Source: Paracoccus saliphilus (lineage in GTDB: Bacteria > Pseudomonadota > Alphaproteobacteria > Rhodobacterales > Rhodobacteraceae). From it: 64,000 bases of DNA. Of this stretch, positions 8,216 to 17,127 are shown one piece after another. A program made the translations under genes and the position numbers. A model generated the notes under the pieces. The model worked only from the letters and a program-made list of their open reading frames with translations, was not told the origin of the DNA and made no database searches. Location of the stretch: assembly GCA_003255745.1 (NCBI GenBank), contig QKYL01000162.1:1-64000 (forward strand), given 5' to 3'. How positions within the stretch are numbered: position 1 is the stretch's first letter; each line of letters starts with the position of its first letter.

Positions 8216-8292
8216 TGGTCGGAGCGAGAGGATTCGAACCTCCGACCCCCTGCTCCCGAAGCAGGTGCGCTACCAGGCTGCGCTACGCTCCG
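8216..8292 (-). tRNA. tRNA-Pro (anticodon CGG)
   Basis: A 77-nt tRNA on the minus strand: acceptor CGGAGCG paired with CGCTCCG, D-arm AGCGCAGCCTGGTAGCGC, anticodon stem CCTGC/GCAGG enclosing TTCGGGA (anticodon CGG, reading CCG), T-loop TTCGAAT, and an encoded CCA. Its 3' end faces the repeat-bounded island, the usual orientation for DNA inserted at a tRNA, but no copy of the tRNA 3' end is visible at the far side. Confidence 0.97.
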
Positions 8293-8340
8293 ACCGTAGG
8301 ACGGGCACGTAGCGCAGCGGCGGGGGGGATGCAAGCCCCC

Positions 8341-9300
8341 TCAGCGGCGAGGGCTCCACAATCTTTGCAGGATCGTTGATTTCGGGGCCGTCACCACCTC
8401 GGTGCGCAACCGCGAGGTGGTGGCCGGGCGGTTGGCCGAGACGCCGCCGCGCCCCTCGCGCCAGACGATGTAGATCCCCGAGGCGATGATGACGCTGGCA
8501 CCCAGCAGCGTGGGCAGGTCCATCACCTCGCCGAACAGGAACCAGCCATAGCCAGTCGCCCACAGGATCTGCGAATACTGCATCGGCGCCACGATGGCGG
8601 CCTCGCCCGCGCGATAGGCCAAGATTACCAGAAACCCCGCCACCAGGCCCAGGCCCGCGATGACGCCGGTCAGCGCCAAGTGGTGCAGCTCCATCGGCTG
8701 ATAGTCCAGCGACAGGGCCGCGCCGGTGGCTACGAAGTTGCCCAGCATCGGCCACATCATCAGCACCATCGGCCGTTCGCGCCGGCCCAGGCGGCGGATG
8801 ATCACGGCCGCAAGCGCGCTGGCCACGGCGCCTGCCATGGCCGCCGCATGGCCGGGCTGCAGGTCCTGCCCCCCCGGCCGCAGCACGATCAGCACGCCCG
8901 ACAGGCCGATCACCACCGCCGCCCAACGGTGCAGGCCGACGCGTTCGCCCAGAAGCGGGATCGACAGGATGGTGATCAACAGGGGCGTCGTGAACAGGAT
9001 CGCATAAACCTGCGTCAGCGGCAGGGTCGAGAAGGCGTAGAAGCCTGCCATCCCCGCCACCACCGCGCAAGCCGTGCGCAGGACCACCCAGCCCATGTTG
9101 TTCGGCCTCAGGCTGCCGGGCTGGGGGTCGCGCATCAAGACGACCGACACCAGGGGAAAGGACAGAAGCGACGCGAAGAACAGGATCTGCAGCGCTGGAT
9201 AGGTGGCCCCCAGCGACTTGATCACCACGTCATGCGTCGCATAGAGGCCCATCGCCGCAAGCTGCAGCAGGGCCCCCCGCACGTTCCCCGGCAGGGCCAT
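8341..9300 (-). CDS. EamA/DMT-family permease
   Basis: A 319-aa inner-membrane protein with ten hydrophobic segments in two EamA halves (about residues 10-140 and 150-285), typical of drug/metabolite exporters. The start ATG overlaps the leuB stop (TGATG around 9300), so it is probably cotranslated with leuB; a role in exporting an amino-acid or metabolite is possible but the substrate cannot be read. A hydrophilic tail of about 35 residues follows the last segment. It ends 48 bp from the tRNA-Pro gene. Confidence 0.85.
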   Translation of the reverse strand: MALPGNVRGALLQLAAMGLYATHDVVIKSLGATYPALQILFFASLLSFPLVSVVLMRDPQPGSLRPNNMGWVVLRTACAVVAGMAGFYAFSTLPLTQVYAILFTTPLLITILSIPLLGERVGLHRWAAVVIGLSGVLIVLRPGGQDLQPGHAAAMAGAVASALAAVIIRRLGRRERPMVLMMWPMLGNFVATGAALSLDYQPMELHHLALTGVIAGLGLVAGFLVILAYRAGEAAIVAPMQYSQILWATGYGWFLFGEVMDLPTLLGASVIIASGIYIVWREGRGGVSANRPATTSRLRTEVVTAPKSTILQRLWSPRR

Positions 9301-10424
9301 CAGGCCGACGCCAGCGCCGCGACGATGCGGTCGCCCATCTGGGACGTGCTGACCGGGGTACCGCCCTCGGGGCCCATCAGGTCGGCGGTGCGCACGCCGT
9401 CGGCCAGGACACGCTCGACCGCACGCTCCAGCTGCGCCGCGGCCTCGCCCTCGCCAAAGCTGTAGCGCAGCGCCATGGCAAAGCTGAGGATGCAGGCGAT
9501 CGGGTTGGCCTTGCCCTGGCCCGCAATGTCCGGGGCGCTGCCGTGGACGGGCTCGTAGAGCGCCTTGGGCCGGCCATTGGCCATCGGAGCGCCCAGAGAG
9601 GCCGAAGGCAGCATCCCCAGGCTGCCGGTCAGCATCGCCGCCGCGTCCGACAGGATGTCGCCGAACAGGTTGTCGGTCACGATCACGTCGAACTGGCGCG
9701 GCGCGCGGACCAGCTGCATGGCGCCGTTGTCGGCATACATGTGGCTCAGCTCGACATCGGGATATTCGTTGTCATGCACCCACTGGACTTCTTCGCGCCA
9801 CAGGATGCCCGATTCCATGACATTGGCCTTTTCCATCGAACAGACCTTGTTGCCGCGCGCCCGTGCCAGCTCGAAGGCGGAACGGGCGACGCGGCGGATC
9901 TCGCCGCTGGTATAGCGCTGGGTGTTGATGCCGACGCGGCCGCCCTCGTTGTCGGGGTTGTTGTCGTCGGAATGGATGCCGCGCGGCGTCCCGAAATAGA
10001 CGCCGCTGGTCAATTCGCGCACGATCAGGATATCAAGGCCTGCCACCACCTCGCGCTTCAGCGACGAAAAGTCGGCCAGCGCGTCAAAGCACTGCGCGGG
10101 GCGCAGGTTGGCGTAAAGGTCCATCTCCTTGCGCAGGCGCAAAAGACCGCGTTCCGGCTTCACGCTGAAATCCAGCACGTCGTATTTCGGGCCGCCGACC
10201 GCGCCCAGCAGCACCGCGTCCACGGCCTGCGCGCGGGCCATCGTTTCGTCCGCCAAAGGCACGCCATGCGCGTCATAGGCCGCCCCGCCGACCAGGTCGT
10301 GGCTGACGTCGAAACTCATGCCCCGGTTCGCCTGGAACCAGTCGATGACCTTGACGACCTCGGCCATCACCTCGGGGCCGATCCCGTCGCCGGGCAGGAT
10401 AAGAAGCGAATAACGGTCGGACAT
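9300..10424 (-). CDS. leuB: 3-isopropylmalate dehydrogenase
   Basis: A 374-aa enzyme that oxidises and decarboxylates 3-isopropylmalate to 2-oxoisocaproate with NAD in leucine synthesis (cytoplasm). Seen: [11 protein letters not shown] at the N-terminus, the substrate-binding Arg cluster around [16 protein letters not shown], the IntraPro-like [10 protein letters not shown] region, and [10 protein letters not shown], which carries the metal-binding Asp. Start at 10424 (MSDRYS), with AAGGAGG 7 nt upstream; a longer frame runs on without a ribosome site. The EamA gene follows with a 1-nt overlap. Confidence 0.96.
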   Translation of the reverse strand: MSDRYSLLILPGDGIGPEVMAEVVKVIDWFQANRGMSFDVSHDLVGGAAYDAHGVPLADETMARAQAVDAVLLGAVGGPKYDVLDFSVKPERGLLRLRKEMDLYANLRPAQCFDALADFSSLKREVVAGLDILIVRELTSGVYFGTPRGIHSDDNNPDNEGGRVGINTQRYTSGEIRRVARSAFELARARGNKVCSMEKANVMESGILWREEVQWVHDNEYPDVELSHMYADNGAMQLVRAPRQFDVIVTDNLFGDILSDAAAMLTGSLGMLPSASLGAPMANGRPKALYEPVHGSAPDIAGQGKANPIACILSFAMALRYSFGEGEAAAQLERAVERVLADGVRTADLMGPEGGTPVSTSQMGDRIVAALASA

Positions 10425-10588
10425 GAACCCTCCTTCAGGCGCGGCAGGTTGCTGCGGGCCGCGGCGCAGGGTCGGGTTAGACCCGCCCTGCCCAGGGGTC
10501 AAGATCGCGGACGGGATCACGCCTTGTTGCCTTGCACCCCGCGCCCGGCTGGCGGACCCTGCACGCTGTCTGAGCGATGAGGAATGCG

Positions 10589-11062
10589 ATGAAAAGCTGG
10601 GATGTCATCATGATCGGAACGGTCGCCGCGGGCGCGATCCTGCTGGCTGTCAACGCCTGGGCCCAGCCCGCCGACGGCGTGCCGGGGGACCGGCTGGTCG
10701 TGCCGCTGCCCGATGTCTCGACCCTGTCCGAACCCGAGGCGCAGGCGCTGATGCGCGAACTGGCGCAGATGAACGTCGTCACATCGGAATGCCCGGACCA
10801 GGACGTGACCGACCCGGAATGGCAGCTGATGACCGGCACGACGGATGCCTTGATCGAACGGCTGGGGCTGGACCCCGTGGCCTATGACCGCGAATATTTC
10901 CGCCCTGCGTTCAGCCTGCTGGACGACCCCGCCAATTGCGGTCGCATCGGCGTGCAAGCGGACGACCTGATCGCCCGGCTGGAGGGGATGGGCGGCAGCA
11001 CCCGCCCGGTGACGCCGGGCCTGCCCGCCGAGCCGCCCGAAGCGCTGACTCCGGCGGAATGA
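10589..11062 (+). CDS. Exported protein of unknown function
   Basis: A 157-aa protein with one N-terminal hydrophobic helix ending in AWAQP (signal peptide or anchor) and an acidic, Pro-rich remainder. Two Cys (ECPDQD and NCGRIG) could form a periplasmic disulphide. The start is set at the second ATG (10589), which has GAGG 6 nt upstream; the first ATG at 10577 lacks a ribosome site. No family recognised. It is divergent from leuB. Confidence 0.6.
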   Translation: MKSWDVIMIGTVAAGAILLAVNAWAQPADGVPGDRLVVPLPDVSTLSEPEAQALMRELAQMNVVTSECPDQDVTDPEWQLMTGTTDALIERLGLDPVAYDREYFRPAFSLLDDPANCGRIGVQADDLIARLEGMGGSTRPVTPGLPAEPPEALTPAE

Positions 11063-11137
11063 TCCCCGCCGCGAACTTGCACGTCTTGCAGGTTCCGCGC
11101 CGTTCAAGCAGCTTGGCTGCCGGGAACGGAGGATCAC

Positions 11138-12328
11138 ATGCCAGTTTTGTCGGCGGGCTTAGTCAGCCTGGTGCTGGGCTATATGCTAAGCCAATTCTAT
11201 CGCGCTTTTCTGGCCGTGCTGGCGCCGGTGCTTCAGCGGGAAATCGGCGCCACGCCGGGTGATCTGGCGCTGTCGTCGGGGCTGTGGTTCATTGCCTTTG
11301 CGGCAATGCAGCTGCCGGTGGGGGCGGCGCTGGACCGGCACGGGCCGCGCCTGACCGTCGCGCTGCTGCTGGCGCTGGGCGGAGCCGGGGGCGCGGCAGT
11401 CTTTGCCTTGGCCCAGGCGCCCTGGCACCTTCACGTCGCCATGGCGCTTCTGGGGATCGGCTGTTCGCCCGCCCTGATGGGACCTTATTTCATCTTCGCG
11501 CGCGAATACCCGCAGGCCCTTTTCGGGACGCTGGCGGGAATGCTGGTGGGCTTTGGCTCGCTGGGCAACATCATGGGCGCCGCGCCGCTGGTGTCGGTGA
11601 TCCAGACCTTTGGCTGGCGGGCGACGCTGTGGGGGCTGGCGGCGCTGACGCTGCTGGTGGCGGGGCTGATCACGGCCTTCGTGCGCGACCCGGCCCGGCT
11701 GGGACAGGACCACCCCCAGGGCTCGCTGGGCCAGATCCTGCGCCTGCGCGCGCTGTGGTTCATCCTGCCGCTGTTCGCTGTGAATTATGCCGTGACTGCC
11801 GCCATCCGCGGCCTCTGGGCGGCACCTTGGCTGGAAAAGGTTCACGGCGCCGACGCGACTCAGATCGGCCGGGTGACGCTGGCCATGGGCTTGGCCATGG
11901 TCGCGGGCAGCTTTGCCGTCGGCCCCGCCGCCCGCCTGATCGGCAGCGCGCGCCGCGCCGTTTTGGTCTTTTCGACGGTGATGATCGCGGTCATGGCGGT
12001 GATGTGGCTGCAACCCGCGCTGCCCATCGCGATGGTCACGCTGCTTCTGGTGATCCTGGGGTTCTTTGGCTCGGCCTATCCGCTGCTGATGGCGCATGGG
12101 CGGTCGTTCCTTCCCCCGCATCTGGTGGGACGCGGAGTCACTTTCCTCAACATGTTCTCGATCGGCGGGGTGGGGGTGATGCAATTCGCCTCGCGCCCGG
12201 TCTATGCCACGGCCCAGGCGGCCTACCCCCCGGCGCAGGCCTTCGCTATGCTGTGGCTGTTCTTCCTGGTCCCGCTGGTGATCGGGTTCTTCCTCTATTT
12301 CCTGACGCCCGAGGCCCGGCATGACTGA
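11138..12328 (+). CDS. Major facilitator superfamily transporter
   Basis: A 396-aa inner-membrane protein with twelve predicted spans and MFS hallmarks: FRAFLA in helix 1, and DRHGPRLTV in the helix 2-3 loop, the motif that defines the family. Start ATG at 11138 after a GGAGG site. Substrate not predictable. It is followed 8 bp later by a glycosyltransferase gene in the same direction, so the three genes 11138-14009 may be one transcript. Confidence 0.85.
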   Translation: MPVLSAGLVSLVLGYMLSQFYRAFLAVLAPVLQREIGATPGDLALSSGLWFIAFAAMQLPVGAALDRHGPRLTVALLLALGGAGGAAVFALAQAPWHLHVAMALLGIGCSPALMGPYFIFAREYPQALFGTLAGMLVGFGSLGNIMGAAPLVSVIQTFGWRATLWGLAALTLLVAGLITAFVRDPARLGQDHPQGSLGQILRLRALWFILPLFAVNYAVTAAIRGLWAAPWLEKVHGADATQIGRVTLAMGLAMVAGSFAVGPAARLIGSARRAVLVFSTVMIAVMAVMWLQPALPIAMVTLLLVILGFFGSAYPLLMAHGRSFLPPHLVGRGVTFLNMFSIGGVGVMQFASRPVYATAQAAYPPAQAFAMLWLFFLVPLVIGFFLYFLTPEARHD

Positions 12329-12336
12329 GATCCGCC

Positions 12337-13377
12337 ATGACTGACACGCCGCTGGTCGTCGCGCCGAACCTGAAACGCCGCCTGTCGGGGGTGACGGCAA
12401 CGGTAGTGCGGCTGATCCCGGTGCAGGCGCGGATGATCGCCATTGCCGCCACCGGCCCCGGCCTGCCGGCCGAGGTGCCGCATATCCCGCTGTCGCGCGC
12501 CGCCACCCTGCCCCGCGACCGCTGGCGGGTCTGGCACGCGCGGCGCAACACTGAAATGGCCCTGGGCCTGATCCTGCGCCGGGTGCTGGGGCGGAAATAC
12601 CGGCTGCTTTTCACCTCGGCCGCCCAGCGCCGCCACACCGGCTTCACCCGCTGGCTGATCCGCCAGCAGGACGCCCTGGTGGCAACCTCGCCCCAGGCAG
12701 CCAGCTACCTCGAACGCCCCGCCACCGTCATCCTGCACGGCGTCGACACCCAGGTTTTCCAGCCCGCTCCCGACCGCGCCGCCCTGCGCGCCGGGCTGGG
12801 GCTGGACCCCGACGTGGTGCTGGTCGGCTGCTTCGGCCGGATCCGCGCACAAAAGGGGGTCGACCTGCTGGTGCAGGCGGGGCTGGACCTGCTGCCCGAC
12901 CGCCCGCGGGTCCAGATCATCTTCACCGGCCGCATCACCGCCGACAACCGTGCCTTTGCCGATGACCTTCAGGCCCGTATCGCGGCGGCGGGCCTTTCGG
13001 ACCGCATCCGCTTTCTGGGCGAACTGCCGTGGGACCAGCTGGTCCGGCACTACCAGGCGCTGGACCTGTTTGCCGCCCCCGCCCGGTGGGAGGGCTTTGG
13101 CCTGACACCACTGGAGGCCGCGGCCTGCGCCGTTCCCACCGTCGCCGCCCGCGTCGGCGCCTATGAAACCCTGATCCGCGATGGCCAGACCGGCAGCCTG
13201 GTGCCGCGCGACGACGCGCCCGCGCTGACCGCCGCGCTGGCGCGCTGGCTGGACGATGATGCGGGCCGCGCCGCCGCCGGCCGCGCCGCCCGCGCGCATG
13301 TGGCGCAAAACCACGCCATCGAGGGCGAGGCCCGCGCCCTGGTGCAGGTTTATCGCGACCTTCTGGACCAGCCATGA
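12337..13377 (+). CDS. Glycosyltransferase family 4 (lipopolysaccharide-core type)
   Basis: A 346-aa GT-B glycosyltransferase. Seen: the acceptor-domain segment VAPNLKRRLSGVTATV, the phosphate-binding GCFGRIRAQKGVDLLV at about residue 168, and the donor-binding EGFGLTPLEAAACAVP with its EX7E pattern near residue 250. It most resembles mannosyl- or glucosyltransferases of the LPS core in alphaproteobacteria. Its stop overlaps the start of the next gene (ATGA at 13374-13377), pointing to coupled expression with the sialyltransferase-like protein and a shared role in a surface glycan. Confidence 0.85.
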   Translation: MTDTPLVVAPNLKRRLSGVTATVVRLIPVQARMIAIAATGPGLPAEVPHIPLSRAATLPRDRWRVWHARRNTEMALGLILRRVLGRKYRLLFTSAAQRRHTGFTRWLIRQQDALVATSPQAASYLERPATVILHGVDTQVFQPAPDRAALRAGLGLDPDVVLVGCFGRIRAQKGVDLLVQAGLDLLPDRPRVQIIFTGRITADNRAFADDLQARIAAAGLSDRIRFLGELPWDQLVRHYQALDLFAAPARWEGFGLTPLEAAACAVPTVAARVGAYETLIRDGQTGSLVPRDDAPALTAALARWLDDDAGRAAAGRAARAHVAQNHAIEGEARALVQVYRDLLDQP

Positions 13378-14009
13378 CCCCGGCCCTGATCCCGGACCGC
13401 CTGCGCTTCGCCGCCGCCCGCCTGGTCCGGTCCGAGGACCCCCTGCGCCGCCTCTCGGTCCCGCAGGAACAGCTTTTGGCCGACCTGGCCGGGCAACAGG
13501 TGGCGCTGGTCGGCAATGCCCGCGCGCTGGCCGCGACCGGTCATGGCCCGGCGATCGACGCCGCCGACCTGGTGATCCGCATCAATCGCGCGCCCCTGCC
13601 CGACCCGCGCAGCCACGGGCGCCGCACCGATTGGCTGGCGCTGGCGACGCGCCTGCCGGATGCCGACCGCGCCCGCCTGTCGCCCGACCGCATCCTGTGG
13701 ATGTCGCCCAAACGCAAGCGGCTGGACTGGACCAGCGCCAGCAGCCCCGGCTTCTACCTGCACTCGCTGGACGACTATCAGGCTCTGATGGGCCGGCTGG
13801 CCGCGCCGCCCACCACGGGCGCCATGATGATCGACCTGCTGCTGCGCGGACCGCTGGCGGGGCTGACGCTCTATGGCTTCGACTTCTTCGCCAGCCTCAG
13901 CCTGTCGGGGCGGCGCGACGCGGGTCAGGTGCCCCATGACTTCGCCGCCGAGGCCGCCTGGGTCAACGATCTGCTGCGCCACGACCGCCGCCTGACCCTG
14001 GTCCGCTGA
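13374..14009 (+). CDS. Sialyltransferase-like glycosyltransferase (GT29 type)
   Basis: A 211-aa protein with the pattern of GT29-like bacterial proteins: VALVGNA followed by DAADLVIRINRAP and GRRTDWL (L-motif-like), then PTTGAMMIDLLL (S-motif-like) and LYGFDFF. It is short, lacks a membrane anchor and so would act at the cytoplasmic face. The start overlaps the GT4 stop by 4 nt. Whether it really transfers a sialic acid or related nonulosonic acid cannot be decided from sequence; no nonulosonate synthesis genes are in the window. Confidence 0.7.
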   Translation: MTPALIPDRLRFAAARLVRSEDPLRRLSVPQEQLLADLAGQQVALVGNARALAATGHGPAIDAADLVIRINRAPLPDPRSHGRRTDWLALATRLPDADRARLSPDRILWMSPKRKRLDWTSASSPGFYLHSLDDYQALMGRLAAPPTTGAMMIDLLLRGPLAGLTLYGFDFFASLSLSGRRDAGQVPHDFAAEAAWVNDLLRHDRRLTLVR

Positions 14010-14211
14010 CCCCGCGCGCAACGCCTGCGCCCGCAAGCGGTGTACGTTCAGTGTACATCCGGTGACTGCTGTGTGCCCGCCCCGTGCCGGCGTTTTTTCC
14101 AGCATTTGCAGGGCTGCGCCGGAGCTGCCGCACGCCGACGTTGCACCCCGATGCAAAGCAACGCCCGCCCGCCCGCGCGGCTGACGCACGCCCAAGACCC
14201 TTTCAATAAGC

Positions 14212-14232
14212 GGGCGTTTGCGGTAAACGCCC
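14212..14232 (+). promoter_or_regulatory. Hairpin in the asd leader
   Basis: Positions 14212-14219 (GGGCGTTT) pair perfectly with 14225-14232 (AAACGCCC) around a 5-nt loop, 30 bp ahead of the asd start. No T-run follows, so it is not a simple terminator; it may influence mRNA stability or leader folding. Confidence 0.4.
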
Positions 14233-14261
14233 CCGACCGCAGGAAAAGGAGCTCCCCGGAA

Positions 14262-15284
14262 ATGGGTTACAAAGTCGTCGTCGCTGGCGCCACGGGAAAT
14301 GTGGGCCGCGAAATGCTGAACATCCTGGCCGAGCGCCAGTTCCCCGTGGACGAGATCGCCGTCCTGGCCTCGCGCCGCAGCCAGGGAACCGAGGTCAGCT
14401 TTGGCGACAAGACCCTGAAAATCCAGGATATCGAACAATTTGATTTCACTGGATGGGACATCGCCCTGTTTGCCATCGGCTCGGACGCGACCAAGATCCA
14501 CGCCCCGCGTGCGGCCCAGTCAGGCTGCGTTGTGATCGACAACTCCTCGCTCTATCGCTACGACCCGCAGATCCCGCTGATCGTGCCCGAAGTGAACCCC
14601 GACGCGATCCACGACTATAAGAACAAGATGATCATCGCCAATCCCAACTGCTCGACCGCGCAGATGGTGGTGGCGCTGAAGCCGTTGCATGACCGCGCCC
14701 GCATCAAGCGGGTGGTTGTGTCGACATATCAATCGGTCAGCGGCGCCGGCAAGGAAGGCATGGACGAATTGTGGGACCAGACCAAGGGCATGTACGTGCC
14801 GGGTCAGGAAAAGGACCCCAAGAAGTTCCAGAAGCAGATCGCCTTCAACGTGATTCCACAGATCGATGTCTTCATGGAAGACGGCACGACCAAGGAAGAA
14901 TGGAAGATGGTGGTCGAGACGAAGAAGATCATCGACCCCTCGATCAAGGTCACCGCGACCTGCGTGCGCGTTCCGGTCTTCGTCGGCCATTCGGAAGCGA
15001 TCAACATCGAGTTCGAGGATTTCCTGGACGAGGACGAAGCCCGCGACATCCTGCGCGAAGCCCCCGGCATCCTGGTCATCGACAAGCGTGAGCCCGGAGG
15101 CTACACGACGCCGGTTGAATGCGTGGGCGAATACGCCACCTTCATCAGCCGCATCCGTCAGGACGGCACCGTTGAGAACGGCCTGAACCTGTGGTGCGTC
15201 AGCGACAACCTGCGCAAGGGCGCGGCGCTGAACGCGGTGCAGATCGCAGAACTGCTGGGCAACCGCGTTCTTAAGAAGGGCTAA
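14262..15284 (+). CDS. asd: Aspartate-semialdehyde dehydrogenase
   Basis: A 340-aa cytoplasmic enzyme that reduces aspartyl phosphate to aspartate semialdehyde with NADPH, the branch point to lysine/diaminopimelate, threonine and methionine. Seen: GATGNVGREML at the N-terminus, the active-site Cys in NPNCSTAQ, and the substrate-binding RVPVFVGHSE stretch. The ATG at 14262 (MGYKVVV) has AAGGAG ten nt upstream; a longer open frame upstream is out of family. dapB in this window is a later step of the same route. Confidence 0.96.
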   Translation: MGYKVVVAGATGNVGREMLNILAERQFPVDEIAVLASRRSQGTEVSFGDKTLKIQDIEQFDFTGWDIALFAIGSDATKIHAPRAAQSGCVVIDNSSLYRYDPQIPLIVPEVNPDAIHDYKNKMIIANPNCSTAQMVVALKPLHDRARIKRVVVSTYQSVSGAGKEGMDELWDQTKGMYVPGQEKDPKKFQKQIAFNVIPQIDVFMEDGTTKEEWKMVVETKKIIDPSIKVTATCVRVPVFVGHSEAINIEFEDFLDEDEARDILREAPGILVIDKREPGGYTTPVECVGEYATFISRIRQDGTVENGLNLWCVSDNLRKGAALNAVQIAELLGNRVLKKG

Positions 15285-15287
15285 GGC

Positions 15288-15887
15288 TTGTTCGCCTGGA
15301 TTACCGGTCTTTTGCAGGGCGGCGGGGCTTTGGCCATCGCCGCCCTGATGCTGCTGGAAAACGTCTTTCCGCCGATCCCGTCCGAACTGATCATGCCGCT
15401 GGCGGGCTTCAACGCGGCGCGCGGCGGCACCTCCCTGTGGCTGGCCGTGCTGGCGGGCGGCATCGGCTCGACCTTGGGCGCGTGGTTCTGGTTCGCCCTG
15501 GCGCGCGCCTATGGTCCCGACCGCCTGCGCCGGCTGGTCGAACGCCACGGCCGCTGGTTGACGCTGACGCCGTCTGAACTGGAGCGCGCGCAGGGCTGGT
15601 TTGCCCGCCACGGCGCGGCCGCCGTCTTCTTCGGCCGCTTCCTGCCCACGATCCGCACCCTGATCTCGGTCCCGGCGGGGCTGGCGCGGATGCCGACGGG
15701 ACGCTTTCTGGCGTATACCGCGCTTGGCAGCTTCATCTGGTCGGGCAGCCTGGCCTTGGCCGGCTACTGGCTTGAAGGTGGCTATGAAGCTGTCAGCACC
15801 TGGATCAACCCGGTCTCGACCGCTGTCGTGGTGGCGATCGTCGCCTTCTACGTCTGGCGGGTGATCCGCTGGCACCCGGACGCCTGA
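15288..15887 (+). CDS. DedA-family membrane protein
   Basis: A 199-aa inner-membrane protein with the DedA signature: ENVFPPIPSELIMPLAGF near the N-terminus and FFGRFLPTIRTLISVPAG at about residue 110, including the Arg-rich loop. Family members act in lipid-carrier recycling and envelope homeostasis. It begins with TTG at 15288, three bases after the asd stop, so it is probably translated from the asd transcript. Confidence 0.88.
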   Translation: MFAWITGLLQGGGALAIAALMLLENVFPPIPSELIMPLAGFNAARGGTSLWLAVLAGGIGSTLGAWFWFALARAYGPDRLRRLVERHGRWLTLTPSELERAQGWFARHGAAAVFFGRFLPTIRTLISVPAGLARMPTGRFLAYTALGSFIWSGSLALAGYWLEGGYEAVSTWINPVSTAVVVAIVAFYVWRVIRWHPDA

Positions 15888-15891
15888 GGGG

Positions 15892-16539
15892 TCAGATCAG
15901 CACCCACCGCTTGCCGCCATCATCGGCCTGCAGCAGCGTGCCTTCGCTGATGTCGTGCAGCAGCCCGTGCAGCGACAGCTGCCCGGCCTCGACGGCGTCG
16001 CGCACAAAGGGGAAGGTCAGCAGGTTCTCGATCGACACCAGCACCGCCTCGCGTTCCAGCGCGCCGACCTGCTCCTCGGCCGGCAGGTCCTTCACCCGCT
16101 GATAGCCCGGTCGCAGGATGTCCATCCACCGCCCCACGAAGCTGGTTGTCTCCTCCAGTTCGGGCGCATGCCCCGAACACATTGCATGGCAGCCCGCAAC
16201 GCCGCCGCACAGCGTGTGACCCACGACGATCAGATGCGCGACCTTCAGCGCCTTGACGGCATATTCCACCGCCGCCGAGGTCCCGTGCTGCAGCCCGTCC
16301 GGCGCATAGGCGGGGACCAGGTTGGCAATGTTGCGATGAATGAAGAATTCGCCCGAATCGGCGCCAAAGATGCTGGTGACATGGACGCGGCTGTCGCAGC
16401 AGGAAATGACCATCGCGCGCGGTCGCTGCCCTTCGTCGGCAAGCCGGCGGAACCAGGCGCGGTTCTCGTTGTAGGAGGTCGCCTTCCAGCCGTGAAAACG
16501 CTTGGTCAGGTATTGCGGCAGCGGTGTCAGGTTGTGCAT
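15892..16539 (-). CDS. Beta-class carbonic anhydrase
   Basis: A 215-aa zinc enzyme interconverting CO2 and bicarbonate. The zinc ligands are visible: Cys48 in SCCDSRV with the Asp49-Arg51 dyad, His108 and Cys111 in GHTLCGG. Cytoplasmic, no leader. It is convergent with the DedA gene (4 bp apart) and starts divergently from the Hpt-like gene. Length is normal. Confidence 0.93.
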   Translation of the reverse strand: MHNLTPLPQYLTKRFHGWKATSYNENRAWFRRLADEGQRPRAMVISCCDSRVHVTSIFGADSGEFFIHRNIANLVPAYAPDGLQHGTSAAVEYAVKALKVAHLIVVGHTLCGGVAGCHAMCSGHAPELEETTSFVGRWMDILRPGYQRVKDLPAEEQVGALEREAVLVSIENLLTFPFVRDAVEAGQLSLHGLLHDISEGTLLQADDGGKRWVLI

Positions 16540-16677
16540 CGAAAACCCCCTTGTCTCACCGCCTGATAGGCCGGGATTGAGTTAAATTCGAGCCTTTTCT
16601 TGGACCTCGCTCAAGGCTTTCTTCACCGCTTGCGCCCATGTTCGCCCCATGCGGGGACAGACCCTTCGGAGGTGCGG

Positions 16678-17055
16678 ATGGCACAAATTTCGGCCTTGGC
16701 CGTATCGGAACTGGTCCGCGTGGACAATCGGCGGGTGGCGGACATCGTGGCCGAACTGGGCGAAACGGCGGCACAGCACGTCATCGGGTTGGCGCTGGAA
16801 CAGCTGGCCACGGCGCTGACGGCGGTGGATGCGGCTTTGGACCGGCACGACCTGGCACAGGCAATCGCCCATGCCGAGCGCATGTCGCGGCTGGCCTGGC
16901 AGATCGGGCTTTTGTCGCTGGCGGGCGTGGCCATGGATCTGGGCAGCACGGCCGAGCGGGGCGACCATGCCGCGCTGGCGGCGATCCGCGCCCGGCTGAT
17001 GCGGGTGGGCAACCGGTCGCTGACGGCCATCTGGGACCGGACCGCCTTGGCGTAA
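16678..17055 (+). CDS. Hpt-like helical protein
   Basis: A 125-aa all-helical cytoplasmic protein. The central stretch AQAIAHAERMSRLAWQIGLL resembles histidine-phosphotransfer domains, with His63 as possible phosphate acceptor, but the following residues are poorer than the family norm (no clear HxLKG). Start at 16678 with CGGAGG 8 nt upstream. It stands alone between carbonic anhydrase and an aminopeptidase, so its partner kinase and regulator are not evident. Confidence 0.5.
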   Translation: MAQISALAVSELVRVDNRRVADIVAELGETAAQHVIGLALEQLATALTAVDAALDRHDLAQAIAHAERMSRLAWQIGLLSLAGVAMDLGSTAERGDHAALAAIRARLMRVGNRSLTAIWDRTALA

Positions 17056-17127
17056 GGTGCGCGCCTGCCGGGGTTGCAGGTGCGGCCCCAGCCTGTAGGC
17101 TGGCGCCGTTCTGCCAAGGATAACACC

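Noticed and set aside
629..8292. Classical tRNA-integrated genomic island with integrase and att duplication
   Set aside because: There is no integrase gene and no copy of the tRNA-Pro 3' end at the far border; the shared repeat stops short of the tRNA.
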